6,419 bases of DNA. Source: an uncultured Eubacteriales bacterium (GTDB taxonomy: Bacteria > Bacillota > Clostridia > Oscillospirales > Acutalibacteraceae). How positions within the stretch are numbered: position 1 is the stretch's first letter; every line of letters starts with the position of its first letter. The translations under genes were made by a program, and so were the position numbers. The notes below the pieces were generated by a model. It saw only the letters and a program-made list of their open reading frames with translations. It had not been told where the DNA came from and searched no databases. This document shows positions 1 through 6,094 of this stretch, piece after piece. The stretch is from contig ONPH01000070.1 of assembly GCA_900319655.1 (NCBI GenBank), positions 1-6,419 of the forward strand. The letters run 5' to 3'.

Positions 1-1
1 T

Positions 2-433
2 ATTATTTTGATTTGCGACGGCGTTCGCCCGATGCTCTCGGAAAAGCTTATTACCGACTGCATTGAGGAGACCAAAAAGCATAAAACCGCAGTTCCGGTT
101 ACACCGAGTATAGACTCGCTGTTGTACAGTACCGACGGCACAAGCTGTAAAAAGAGCTACGACAGAAATACAATGTACATTACCCAAGCTCCGCAGGGTT
201 ACACTATGGAGAGAATTCTTTGGGCACATAGTGAAGCTGAAAAGCGCGGTATTACAAACCCGATTTCATCAAGCGAGCTGTTTATTGAGCTTGGCGAGAG
301 CGTGCATATATTCAAAGGGGAGAGGTTTAATATTAAAGTCACCACTCCCGAGGATTTAATCACTCTCCGTTCGCAGTTTTACTATGAGAATTACAAAAAA
401 TTCGCTAAGGAAGAATTAAAGTATGGATTATAA
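2..433 (+). CDS. IspD/TarI-family nucleotide (CTP) transferase, 3' part only
   Basis: This is the C-terminal ~143 residues of a cytidylyltransferase of the IspD/TarI family, which couples CTP with an alditol or polyol phosphate to give a CDP-alditol and pyrophosphate in the cytoplasm. The reading frame is already open at base 2. A full member is about 235 residues, so roughly 95 residues, including the N-terminal nucleotide-binding loop (LAGGxGxRxG), lie outside the window. Visible family marks are CDGVRP near the start (the D-A-x-R-P motif), QAPQGY at about 170-200 nt, and FNIKVTTPEDL near 330-360 nt, which matches the NIKVTTPxDL ending of TarI. The gene overlaps the next one by 11 bases, so the two are probably translationally coupled. 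It differs clearly from the second cytidylyltransferase at 1659 and probably acts on another substrate. An isoprenoid (IspD) role is unlikely in this context. Family call is firm; substrate is unknown. Confidence 0.85.
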   Translation: MILICDGVRPMLSEKLITDCIEETKKHKTAVPVTPSIDSLLYSTDGTSCKKSYDRNTMYITQAPQGYTMERILWAHSEAEKRGITNPISSSELFIELGESVHIFKGERFNIKVTTPEDLITLRSQFYYENYKKFAKEELKYGL

Positions 434-1511
434 GGTTAAGGATAATATTTTAAATTCTGTATATTCCGATGTGCTTGAAATTGCGCAGGCGGATTTTATC
501 GAGTGGGAAAAGCTTAAAAACAGCACCGTGCTCATTACGGGAGCAAACGGCTTTATCGGCTCGTACCTTGTATTCGCTCTGCTTTTGCGCAACGACTTAT
601 ATAATGATAATATCAGCGTATATGCTCTTGTCAGGAACAGAGCGTCGGCAGAGAAAAAGTTCGATTCCCTGCTTTTAAGGGAAGATTTAACGCTTATCGT
701 TCAGGATGTTTCTTCTCCTATTGAAGCCGAGAGAGCGGATTATATCATTCACGCGGCGAGTCAGGCGAGCAATATTCAGTTTGAAACCGATCCTGTGGGC
801 ACTATCAGCGCTAACTTAACAGGCACATCAAGCGTGCTCGATTTTGCGTTGAAGTCAAAGGCTAAGTCTACTCTTGTTATTTCGAGCCTTAAGGTTTACG
901 GCCAGGTTTACGGTTCAAAGGGGTATCTTACCGAGGCTGACGAGGGATATCTTGACTTTACGTCATATAAGAATTGCTATGCTATGGGCAAACGCGCTTC
1001 CGAAACCTTGGCGGCAAGCTATATTAAGGAGTATGGTCTTAACGTAAAGCTTTGCCGTCCTGCGTATATTTACGGCGCAAGCTCGCTTACCGACGACAGA
1101 GTATGGGCGCAGTTTATCGCAAATGTCGTTAAGAAGGAGAATATTCTCTTAAAATCCAACGGCGCGGCTAACCGTTCGTTCTGTTATGTAACCGACACCG
1201 CGTCAGCTATGCTCTGCGTACTTCTCAGCGGAGAAAACGGCTTTCCTTATAATATTGCTTACGAAAAGTCAAATACTACTATCCGCGGCTTTGCAAAAAC
1301 CGCGTGCGAGGCGTTCCCCGAGAGGAATATTATGCTCAGCTTTCAAAATTCCGAGGATGAGGCTGAACCTCAGATACTTAAAACTCCGCTTTCTACTGAG
1401 CCTGAAATTCTCGACAGCACAAGGCTTAAGGAACTCGGCTGGAAGCCTATTGTAACTCTTAAAGAGGGAATAAAAAGAGCGGTTAAAGTTCTCGAGGAGC
1501 AAAATCGTTAG
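423..1511 (+). CDS. NAD(P)-dependent epimerase/dehydratase (extended SDR)
   Basis: A 362-residue extended short-chain dehydrogenase/reductase, the usual length for nucleotide-sugar epimerases, dehydratases and decarboxylases. The N-terminal Rossmann fold carries the dinucleotide loop GANGFIG (residues 40-46). HAAS follows at 110-113, SS at 154-155 just before KVYG, and the catalytic YxxxK pair is Y186/K190 in YAMGK. RP at 212-213 and the FCYVTD segment at 253-258 are typical of the substrate-binding half. About 30 residues precede the first beta strand, somewhat longer than usual. The ATG at 423 overlaps the cytidylyltransferase end; AAGGAAG at 407-413 serves as ribosome binding site. Its position next to a cytidylyltransferase suggests it makes or modifies the sugar or alditol part of a CDP-activated precursor. 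Pneumococcal CDP-arabinitol and CDP-mannitol loci, as I recall them, pair a nucleotidyltransferase with such an SDR. The exact reaction cannot be read from sequence. Confidence 0.9.
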   Translation: MDYKVKDNILNSVYSDVLEIAQADFIEWEKLKNSTVLITGANGFIGSYLVFALLLRNDLYNDNISVYALVRNRASAEKKFDSLLLREDLTLIVQDVSSPIEAERADYIIHAASQASNIQFETDPVGTISANLTGTSSVLDFALKSKAKSTLVISSLKVYGQVYGSKGYLTEADEGYLDFTSYKNCYAMGKRASETLAASYIKEYGLNVKLCRPAYIYGASSLTDDRVWAQFIANVVKKENILLKSNGAANRSFCYVTDTASAMLCVLLSGENGFPYNIAYEKSNTTIRGFAKTACEAFPERNIMLSFQNSEDEAEPQILKTPLSTEPEILDSTRLKELGWKPIVTLKEGIKRAVKVLEEQNR

Positions 1512-1556
1512 TTTAATATAACCAGTCAAATACGAAAAAAGCACTGGATTTTTGCT

Positions 1557-1579
1557 AAAACCACAATCTGTTGTGTTTT
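1557..1579 (+). terminator. possible weak intrinsic terminator
   Basis: CACAA (1562-1566) and TTGTG (1571-1575) form a 5-bp stem with loop TCTG, extended past one bulged C by AAAA/TTTT. The T run is only four bases and the stem is AT-rich, so termination would be weak. It sits between the first two genes and the promoter at 1582, where a boundary of transcription units is expected. Confidence 0.3.
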
Positions 1580-1581
1580 AG

Positions 1582-1611
1582 TTGACAATATACACCAGAA
1601 TATGATAAAAT
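1582..1611 (+). promoter_or_regulatory. sigma-A promoter with extended -10 for the CDP-alditol unit
   Basis: The -35 box TTGACA (1582-1587) is perfect. The -10 box TAAAAT (1606-1611) lies after an 18-base spacer and is preceded by TG at 1603-1604, giving an extended -10 (TGATAAAAT). Transcription would start near 1618, about 40 bases ahead of the ATG at 1659. This fits the only sizeable non-coding gap in the surface-polymer block. Confidence 0.7.
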
Positions 1612-1658
1612 ATTAGATGTATAAATTTGTGCTTTTTCGCATTAAACAGGAGATTTTT

Positions 1659-2354
1659 ATGAATACAGCAATTATCCTCGCAGGCGGCATTGGAAGCCGT
1701 ATGGGAGTTGACAGACCAAAGCAGTTTTTGATGGTTCAGGATAAACCTATTATCTCTTACTGTCTTGATATTTTTCAGAAGCACAGCGCGATTGACAGCA
1801 TTGTTATAGTTGTCAGTGAGCAGTGGCAGGACTTTGCCGAGGAGTACGTGCAAAAGTACGGCGTTACCAAGGTTAAGGGCTACGCTCCGGCAGGTCAGTC
1901 AAGACAACATTCAATTTATAACGGACTTAAGTGCATCGACAAAAACGTTCCAGATACCGATATCGTTATCGTTCACGACGCGGCTCGTCCGCTTGTGTCG
2001 GATCAGATTATTTCCGACTGTATCAAGGGCGCTACCGATTACGACGGTGCAATGCCCGTTATTTCGGTCAAGGACACTGTTTATCAGAGCAAGGATGGTC
2101 AGGAAATCGGCTGCCTGCTCAAAAGAAGCGAGCTTTTCGCTGGGCAGGCTCCCGAGAGCTTTAAGTTCAGAAAATACTTTGATATACATAATCAGGTTAC
2201 CGATGAAGAAATCGGCGCTACCGCAGGCAGCAGTGAGATTGCATACCGCCATGGTATGGAAGTGCGTATGGTCAAGGGCAGCGAGCGCAACCTGAAAATC
2301 ACAACTATTGAGGATTTAGAGACCTTTGAAACTATATTGAAAGGTGATGTTTGA
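1659..2354 (+). CDS. TarI-like ribitol/alditol-phosphate cytidylyltransferase
   Basis: A complete 231-residue IspD/TarI-family enzyme, expected to make a CDP-alditol from CTP and an alditol phosphate in the cytoplasm. The nucleotide loop LAGGIGSRMG (residues 7-16) is followed by RPKQF at 19-23. SRQHSIYNGL is at 81-90, HDAARP at 106-111, KDT at 138-140, GQAPESF at 162-168 and KGSERNLKITT at 206-216. The GQxPxSF form resembles TarI (GQTPQSF as I recall for S. aureus) more than IspD. The start at 1659 is chosen because AGGAGA (1648-1653) lies 5 bases ahead. An in-frame ATG at 1617 falls at the predicted transcription start and has no ribosome binding site. The next gene begins one base after its stop, so it is first in a tight four-gene unit. 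The neighbours argue for an alditol phosphate rather than methylerythritol phosphate. Ribitol 5-phosphate is the default guess but is not proven. Confidence 0.88.
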   Translation: MNTAIILAGGIGSRMGVDRPKQFLMVQDKPIISYCLDIFQKHSAIDSIVIVVSEQWQDFAEEYVQKYGVTKVKGYAPAGQSRQHSIYNGLKCIDKNVPDTDIVIVHDAARPLVSDQIISDCIKGATDYDGAMPVISVKDTVYQSKDGQEIGCLLKRSELFAGQAPESFKFRKYFDIHNQVTDEEIGATAGSSEIAYRHGMEVRMVKGSERNLKITTIEDLETFETILKGDV

Positions 2355-2355
2355 T

Positions 2356-3405
2356 ATGGATACAATGAAGGCTAGAGTTTTAAGAGCAGTCGGAAATCTT
2401 GAGTACTGCGACTATCCAATGCCCGAGGTTAAGCCTGACGAGGTGCTTTTCAAGGTTAAGGCTTGCGGTATCTGCGGCTCGGATATTCCGCGTATTTTTG
2501 TAAACGGAACTTATCATTTTCCCACAATTCCCGGTCACGAGTTTTCGGGCGAGGTTGTTGGAGTAGGTGATGACAAAAATAAAGAATTAATCGGCACAAG
2601 GGCGGCTGTTTTTCCGCTGATTCCCTGTATGAAATGCGAAAACTGCCACAACGGCGACTACGAGATGTGTAAATCCTACGACTATCTTGGCTCTCGCAGC
2701 GACGGCGCTTTTGCCGAGTATGTAAGAGTTCCCGTGTGGAATCTCGTTCCCATTCCCGATAACCTCAGCTTTGAGGAAGCCGCTATGACCGAGCCTGCGG
2801 CTGTTGCGCTTCACGCGCTCAGACGCGCTCAGATTGAGGTAGGCGATAACGTTGTTATCTTCGGTCCGGGCACAATCGGTATGCTTATCGCTCAGTGGGC
2901 GAGAGCATGGGGAGCAAGAGTTTTGCTCGTTGGAACCGACGCAAACAACTGGGACTTTATCGAGAGTATGGGCTTTACAGAGTACTGCAACTCATCGCAC
3001 GAGGACGCTATCGCTTGGGTTAAGGAAATGACCGGCGGAGTAGGCGCAGATATCGCTATTGAGGCAGTTGGTATTGCGCTTACTGCCTGCAATTGTCTTG
3101 AAGCTGCTGCAAGCGGCGGAAAGGTTATCTTTGTAGGAAATCCCCACGGCGATTTCACCTTCCCTCAGAACACCTACTGGCAAATTCTCAGAAAGCAGCT
3201 TAGAATTTTCGGTACATGGAATTCAAGCTACAGCGATACTCACAAGAGCGACTGGAATATGGTTGTAGATGCTATGGCTAACGGCAGAATTGACGTTAAA
3301 AAGCTGATTACTCATAAATATGACCTTGAAACTATGGACAAAGGACTTGAAATTATGAAGAACAACTCAGAGTTCTTCGCTAAGATTATGGTCGTTAACG
3401 ACTAA
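2356..3405 (+). CDS. GatD-like zinc-dependent polyol-phosphate dehydrogenase
   Basis: A 349-residue medium-chain zinc alcohol dehydrogenase, probably reducing a ketose phosphate to the alditol phosphate used by the preceding enzyme. The catalytic zinc site is visible as C40 (GICGSD), H61-E62 (GHE) and E146 (TEP). The structural zinc cysteines are C91, C94, C97 and C105. The Rossmann loop is GPGTIG at 170-175. Sequence around CGSDIPRIFVNG and GHEFSG closely resembles galactitol-1-phosphate dehydrogenase GatD and is unlike canonical TarJ. The position that usually holds an Asp after the second beta strand appears to be G193 (LLVGTD), which would suit NADPH. ATG 2356 is chosen because AAGGTGAT (2341-2348) is correctly spaced. 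GTG 2344 and ATG 2347 lie inside that ribosome binding site. In this operon it fills the place of TarJ, but pentose or hexose substrate is open. Confidence 0.88.
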   Translation: MDTMKARVLRAVGNLEYCDYPMPEVKPDEVLFKVKACGICGSDIPRIFVNGTYHFPTIPGHEFSGEVVGVGDDKNKELIGTRAAVFPLIPCMKCENCHNGDYEMCKSYDYLGSRSDGAFAEYVRVPVWNLVPIPDNLSFEEAAMTEPAAVALHALRRAQIEVGDNVVIFGPGTIGMLIAQWARAWGARVLLVGTDANNWDFIESMGFTEYCNSSHEDAIAWVKEMTGGVGADIAIEAVGIALTACNCLEAAASGGKVIFVGNPHGDFTFPQNTYWQILRKQLRIFGTWNSSYSDTHKSDWNMVVDAMANGRIDVKKLITHKYDLETMDKGLEIMKNNSEFFAKIMVVND

Positions 3406-3415
3406 GGAGCTTACT

Positions 3416-4081
3416 ATGAAAGGAAAGCTATCTCCGTCCTTAATGTGCGCCGACGTGCTCAATTTGCAATCTGAGCTTGAGGCGCTTGACAATTTAGGCG
3501 TTGATTTTATTCACCTTGACTTTATGGACAACAAGTTTGTGCCGAACATCACGCTCGACACAAACCTTATTAAGTCCGTAAAAAGCGTGCTTAAAAATAT
3601 GAGACGCGATATTCATATTATGGCATATGAGCCTGTTCAGTATTTTGACAGAATGGATATCGGTGAAGGCGACATTGTAGCCGTTCACTACGAGGCTTGC
3701 CCTGATTTGGCTGATGTTATCGGTGAAATCAGAAATAGACAGGCTTCTCCGTTTATCGCTATCAGCCCCGACACAAAACCCGAGGTTTTGCTTGACTACC
3801 TTGATATAATCGACGGCGTGCTCGTTATGACGGTTTATCCCGGCTTTGCGGGACGTCCGATTGTCGAGGGAAGTCTTGAAAAGCTTGCCAAGGTTCGCAA
3901 GCTGCTTGACGATAACAAGCCCGGACTTCTTATGGAGGTTGACGGTCATGTTAGCTGGGATTTGTGCAAAAAAATGCGCGAAAACGGTGCTGATATGTTT
4001 GTTGCCGGTTCTTCTTCGCTCTATCAAAAGGGCTTAGAGCTCGAGGAGAGCGTTGAAAGAATGAATAAACTTGTTGAGTAA
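3416..4081 (+). CDS. ribulose-phosphate 3-epimerase family protein (divergent)
   Basis: A 221-residue TIM-barrel protein of the Rpe family, which interconverts C3 epimers of ketose phosphates such as D-ribulose 5-phosphate and D-xylulose 5-phosphate. Length is normal. SPSLMCAD (6-13) is the usual N-terminal strand. The metal ligands are all present: H33 and D35 in HLDFMD, H67 in DIHIMAYEP, and D176 in EVDGH. Odd positions are in the substrate and phosphate loops: NPGFGGQ of the family is YPGFAGR (141-147), VDGG is VDGH (175-178), and GHFVPN is NKFVPN. This suggests a dedicated paralogue rather than the housekeeping enzyme. AAGGAG (3404-3409) overlaps the previous stop and lies 6 bases ahead of the ATG. 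Placed between a polyol-phosphate dehydrogenase and a CDP-alditol transferase, it probably supplies the right ketose-phosphate epimer. Allulose-6-phosphate-type hexose substrates are an alternative. Confidence 0.87.
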   Translation: MKGKLSPSLMCADVLNLQSELEALDNLGVDFIHLDFMDNKFVPNITLDTNLIKSVKSVLKNMRRDIHIMAYEPVQYFDRMDIGEGDIVAVHYEACPDLADVIGEIRNRQASPFIAISPDTKPEVLLDYLDIIDGVLVMTVYPGFAGRPIVEGSLEKLAKVRKLLDDNKPGLLMEVDGHVSWDLCKKMRENGADMFVAGSSSLYQKGLELEESVERMNKLVE

Positions 4082-4105
4082 GTATTTGATTACAGAGGTG
4101 CTTTT

Positions 4106-5881
4106 GTGGAATATCAAATTCAGGTAAAAGAGCTTATAATTGAAAAAAATAAGATGACTCTTACTGTTATGGGTTCTATTGCCGATCCGAGTATTAATTC
4201 TCACTTTTTATCAAATCCGAAGCTTGTAATGCACTTTGACAACGGCAAGGAGGACAGGCGTATTCCGTTTGTTCTCACAAATGTTACCCACATTGACGGC
4301 AAGGTGTTTTTCTCGGGCAAGTACATATACACGCTTAACTACCTGTTCTGGAAAACCCGCAACAGCTACAAGCCCTTTAATATGTATTTCAATCTCGGTT
4401 TTGCTGATTTTTACGAGGAGAAAATCAATGTTGATTTAACTCCTGAGCTGTTAGAAACCGACGACAGAAACTACAGAATAAAAATCAACGGCAACCGTTA
4501 CGATTTTTATCCTAACAGAAGAAGAATAGTTCACACTCCGGCGGCAAGGTTCGTTGTCGGACTTGTTAACACAATTGTGAAGATTATCGAGTTTGGCTTT
4601 GCAATTCTTATGTTCCCTCTGTTTATTATTGAGGCGATTTTAAGATTTACCGGCGTGTTGCTTCTTCCGGCGAGGTTTAACGACGAAAGCCCTGTAAGGC
4701 GTTTTATCGCATATGTATTCTGGCGTTTTTCCAGAGTGTCGACAACCGATTTGTCGCTGTGGAAGGTTAAAAGATATATCTTCTGCCGTTGCTATGATTT
4801 TTACAGTATATTCAAAATCAAGGAAAACAAAATTACCTTCATTTCGCTCAGACGTGACGATTTGTCGGGTAACTTTGCCTTTGTTTACGACAAGCTTAAG
4901 GACGACAAAAGCCTTGATATAAACTTTATTCTAAACGACCACACAATTACCGAAATGACATTCGGTGAGATTTTAAAGTTTACAAAGGCTTGCGCGACAA
5001 GTAAAATTGTAATTCTCGACGAGTTTACTCCGCAAATTCACTATATTAACCTTCGCAGAGATACAACTCTGTTCCAGCTTTGGCACGCCTGCGGAGCGTT
5101 CAAGACCTTTGGATTTACCAGACTTTCAAAGCCGAAGGGTTCGCCTCAGGCTACAAGAAACCACAGAAGCTACGACTACGTTACAGTCAGCTCTACGTAC
5201 TGCAAAAAGTGTCATTCCGAGGGCTTCGGTATCGCTACCGACAGGGTTGTGGCTACGGGTATTCCGAGAACCGATGTGTTCTTTGATGAGGAATATAAGC
5301 AAAAAGCGAGAGATAAGTTCTTTGAGGAGCATCCCGAGTTCTTCGGCAAGAAGATTATCCTTTTTGCGCCGACCTTCAGAGGAATGGTTAAGGAGACTGC
5401 GTTTTATCCTACAGAGATGTTCGATATCGACGAGGTTTGCTCAAAAATCCCCGACGATTACGCGATTATCGTTAAGCACCATCCCTTTGTTCAGGATGTT
5501 CAGCCTATCTCCGAAAAATATGCCGACAGGGTAATCGACCTTTCCGAGGATAATGAGCTCAACGACCTGCTCTTTGTTACCGACGTAATTATAACCGACT
5601 ATTCGTCGCTCGTATTCGAGGCTTCGCTCATTGATATTCCGATGATTTTCTATGTATTTGACCTCGAAAAATACATCAATGAGCGCGACTTCTACTTTGA
5701 CTTTAAGCTTTATGCTCCGGGTAAGATTGTTTACTCAACCGAACAGCTTATTGACGCTATCAACAAAGAGGACTACTGCACAGACCGCATTAAGCCCTTT
5801 GCAGATATGTTCTTTGATTATCGCGACGGCAAGTCAACCGATAGGGTTGTAGACCTGATTTACGATAATTTGAAAAAATAA
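4106..5881 (+). CDS. CDP-glycerol/ribitol polyol-phosphotransferase (TagF/TarL-like)
   Basis: A 591-residue protein whose C-terminal ~350 residues are a CDP-glycerol glycerophosphotransferase-type GT-B domain. It transfers a polyol phosphate from a CDP-alditol to a lipid-linked or surface glycan at the cytoplasmic membrane face. Key segments are QLWHACG (324-330, H327 matching the catalytic His of QxWHG), TGIPRTDVFF (384-393), LFAPTFRG (419-426), KHHP (457-460) and TDYSS (497-501). Residues 1-135 form a separate beta-rich domain with no clear assignment. Residues ~148-188 are strongly hydrophobic and could be one or two membrane helices or a monotopic anchor, followed by a basic stretch. Start is GTG 4106, with AGAGGTG (4094-4100) 5 bases ahead. 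It is last of the unit, with no terminator visible before the next promoter 12 bases on. Whether it primes, adds single units or polymerises is not visible. Confidence 0.88.
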   Translation: MEYQIQVKELIIEKNKMTLTVMGSIADPSINSHFLSNPKLVMHFDNGKEDRRIPFVLTNVTHIDGKVFFSGKYIYTLNYLFWKTRNSYKPFNMYFNLGFADFYEEKINVDLTPELLETDDRNYRIKINGNRYDFYPNRRRIVHTPAARFVVGLVNTIVKIIEFGFAILMFPLFIIEAILRFTGVLLLPARFNDESPVRRFIAYVFWRFSRVSTTDLSLWKVKRYIFCRCYDFYSIFKIKENKITFISLRRDDLSGNFAFVYDKLKDDKSLDINFILNDHTITEMTFGEILKFTKACATSKIVILDEFTPQIHYINLRRDTTLFQLWHACGAFKTFGFTRLSKPKGSPQATRNHRSYDYVTVSSTYCKKCHSEGFGIATDRVVATGIPRTDVFFDEEYKQKARDKFFEEHPEFFGKKIILFAPTFRGMVKETAFYPTEMFDIDEVCSKIPDDYAIIVKHHPFVQDVQPISEKYADRVIDLSEDNELNDLLFVTDVIITDYSSLVFEASLIDIPMIFYVFDLEKYINERDFYFDFKLYAPGKIVYSTEQLIDAINKEDYCTDRIKPFADMFFDYRDGKSTDRVVDLIYDNLKK

Positions 5882-5892
5882 TCAATAAACAC

Positions 5893-5921
5893 TTGACAAT
5901 ATTTTAATTCTGTTATATAAT
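5893..5921 (+). promoter_or_regulatory. perfect-consensus sigma-A promoter
   Basis: TTGACA (5893-5898), a 17-base spacer and TATAAT (5916-5921) match the sigma-A consensus at all twelve positions. Transcription would start near 5928. Such strength fits a ribosome-related operon controlled downstream by attenuation. The -35 box lies 11 bases after the stop codon of the phosphotransferase gene. Confidence 0.85.
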
Positions 5922-5927
5922 TAACCG

Positions 5928-6064
5928 GTAAAATAAAGCAAAGCAGAAATGCTTTCACCTGTGGGGTACCGTCTGCACGGGTCAATACAATGCTATTTCC
6001 TATTTAGTGTGTTTAGTGTATTGTTATGCGGACGGATGTATTTCTGTCCGCATTATTATTTTTC
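5928..6064 (+). promoter_or_regulatory. L20-leader-like attenuator (infC operon type)
   Basis: Transcribed leader with three visible structures. First, AAAGCA-GAAA-TGCTTT (5940-5955) is a 6-bp hairpin with a GNRA tetraloop. Second, a long-range antiterminator helix pairs CCGTCTGCA (5969-5977) with TGCGGACGG (6027-6035), continuing through an internal loop (5978-5982 against 6024-6026) into CAATACA (5983-5989) with TGTATTG (6017-6023). Third, the terminator at 6026-6064 uses the same 6027-6035 bases, so the two states exclude each other. In Bacillus the L20 leader works this way: ribosomal protein L20 promotes premature termination ahead of infC-rpmI-rplT. The ATC start and IF3-like codons downstream support that assignment. 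The family name is from recognition of layout and motifs and has not been confirmed by a covariance model. Confidence 0.7.
6026..6064 (+). terminator. intrinsic terminator of the leader (attenuator)
   Basis: ATGCGGAC (6026-6033) pairs perfectly with GTCCGCAT (6046-6053). The stem extends inward by a G-U, a G-C and an A-T pair to a 6-base loop (6037-6042). It is followed by a T-rich tract TTATTATTTTTCT ending at 6065. It is placed before the ribosome binding site, so termination here prevents expression of the ATC-started ORF and the PIN gene. It would also stop read-through from the upstream operon. Confidence 0.85.
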
Positions 6065-6077
6065 TATTTAGTGCTTT

Positions 6078-6094
6078 GGAGGTGCTTAACAATC
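6078..6094 (+). promoter_or_regulatory. strong RBS selecting a rare ATC start codon
   Basis: GGAGGTG (6078-6084) is a near-perfect anti-16S match. Seven bases later lies ATC (6092-6094), in frame with the IF3-like codons. No ATG, GTG or TTG is correctly spaced. The in-frame GTG at 6071 lies upstream of the ribosome binding site and has none of its own. infC is the classical gene that starts with AUU/AUC/AUA, which lets IF3 repress its own initiation. Confidence 0.65.

Noticed and set aside
2..433. Genuine isoprenoid ispD
   Set aside because: Neighbours are surface-polymer genes and the C-terminal motif reads like TarI (NIKVTTPEDL); the full-length protein would be needed to settle it fully.
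1617..1658. ATG 1617 as the start of the TarI-like gene
   Set aside because: It sits at the predicted transcription start, lacks an RBS and adds residues before the conserved N-terminal strand; ATG 1659 has a well-placed AGGAGA.
1810..2295. Overlapping + strand open frame inside the TarI-like gene
   Set aside because: Different frame within a gene with a complete motif set; no RBS and low-complexity Ser/Arg-rich translation.
2344..2355. GTG 2344 or ATG 2347 as start of the zinc dehydrogenase
   Set aside because: Both fall inside the AAGGTGAT ribosome binding site that suits ATG 2356.
3494..4027. Antisense open frame of 177 codons opposite the epimerase
   Set aside because: It lies wholly opposite a gene with clear family motifs, has no recognisable domain, and its composition reflects the complementary codons.
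5109..5534. Alternative-frame open stretch inside the phosphotransferase gene
   Set aside because: Arg/Ser/Leu-rich shadow of the GT-B domain with no start signal or family resemblance.
6071..6091. GTG 6071 as start of the IF3-like ORF
   Set aside because: It precedes the Shine-Dalgarno and follows the terminator T tract; the added residues do not resemble IF3.
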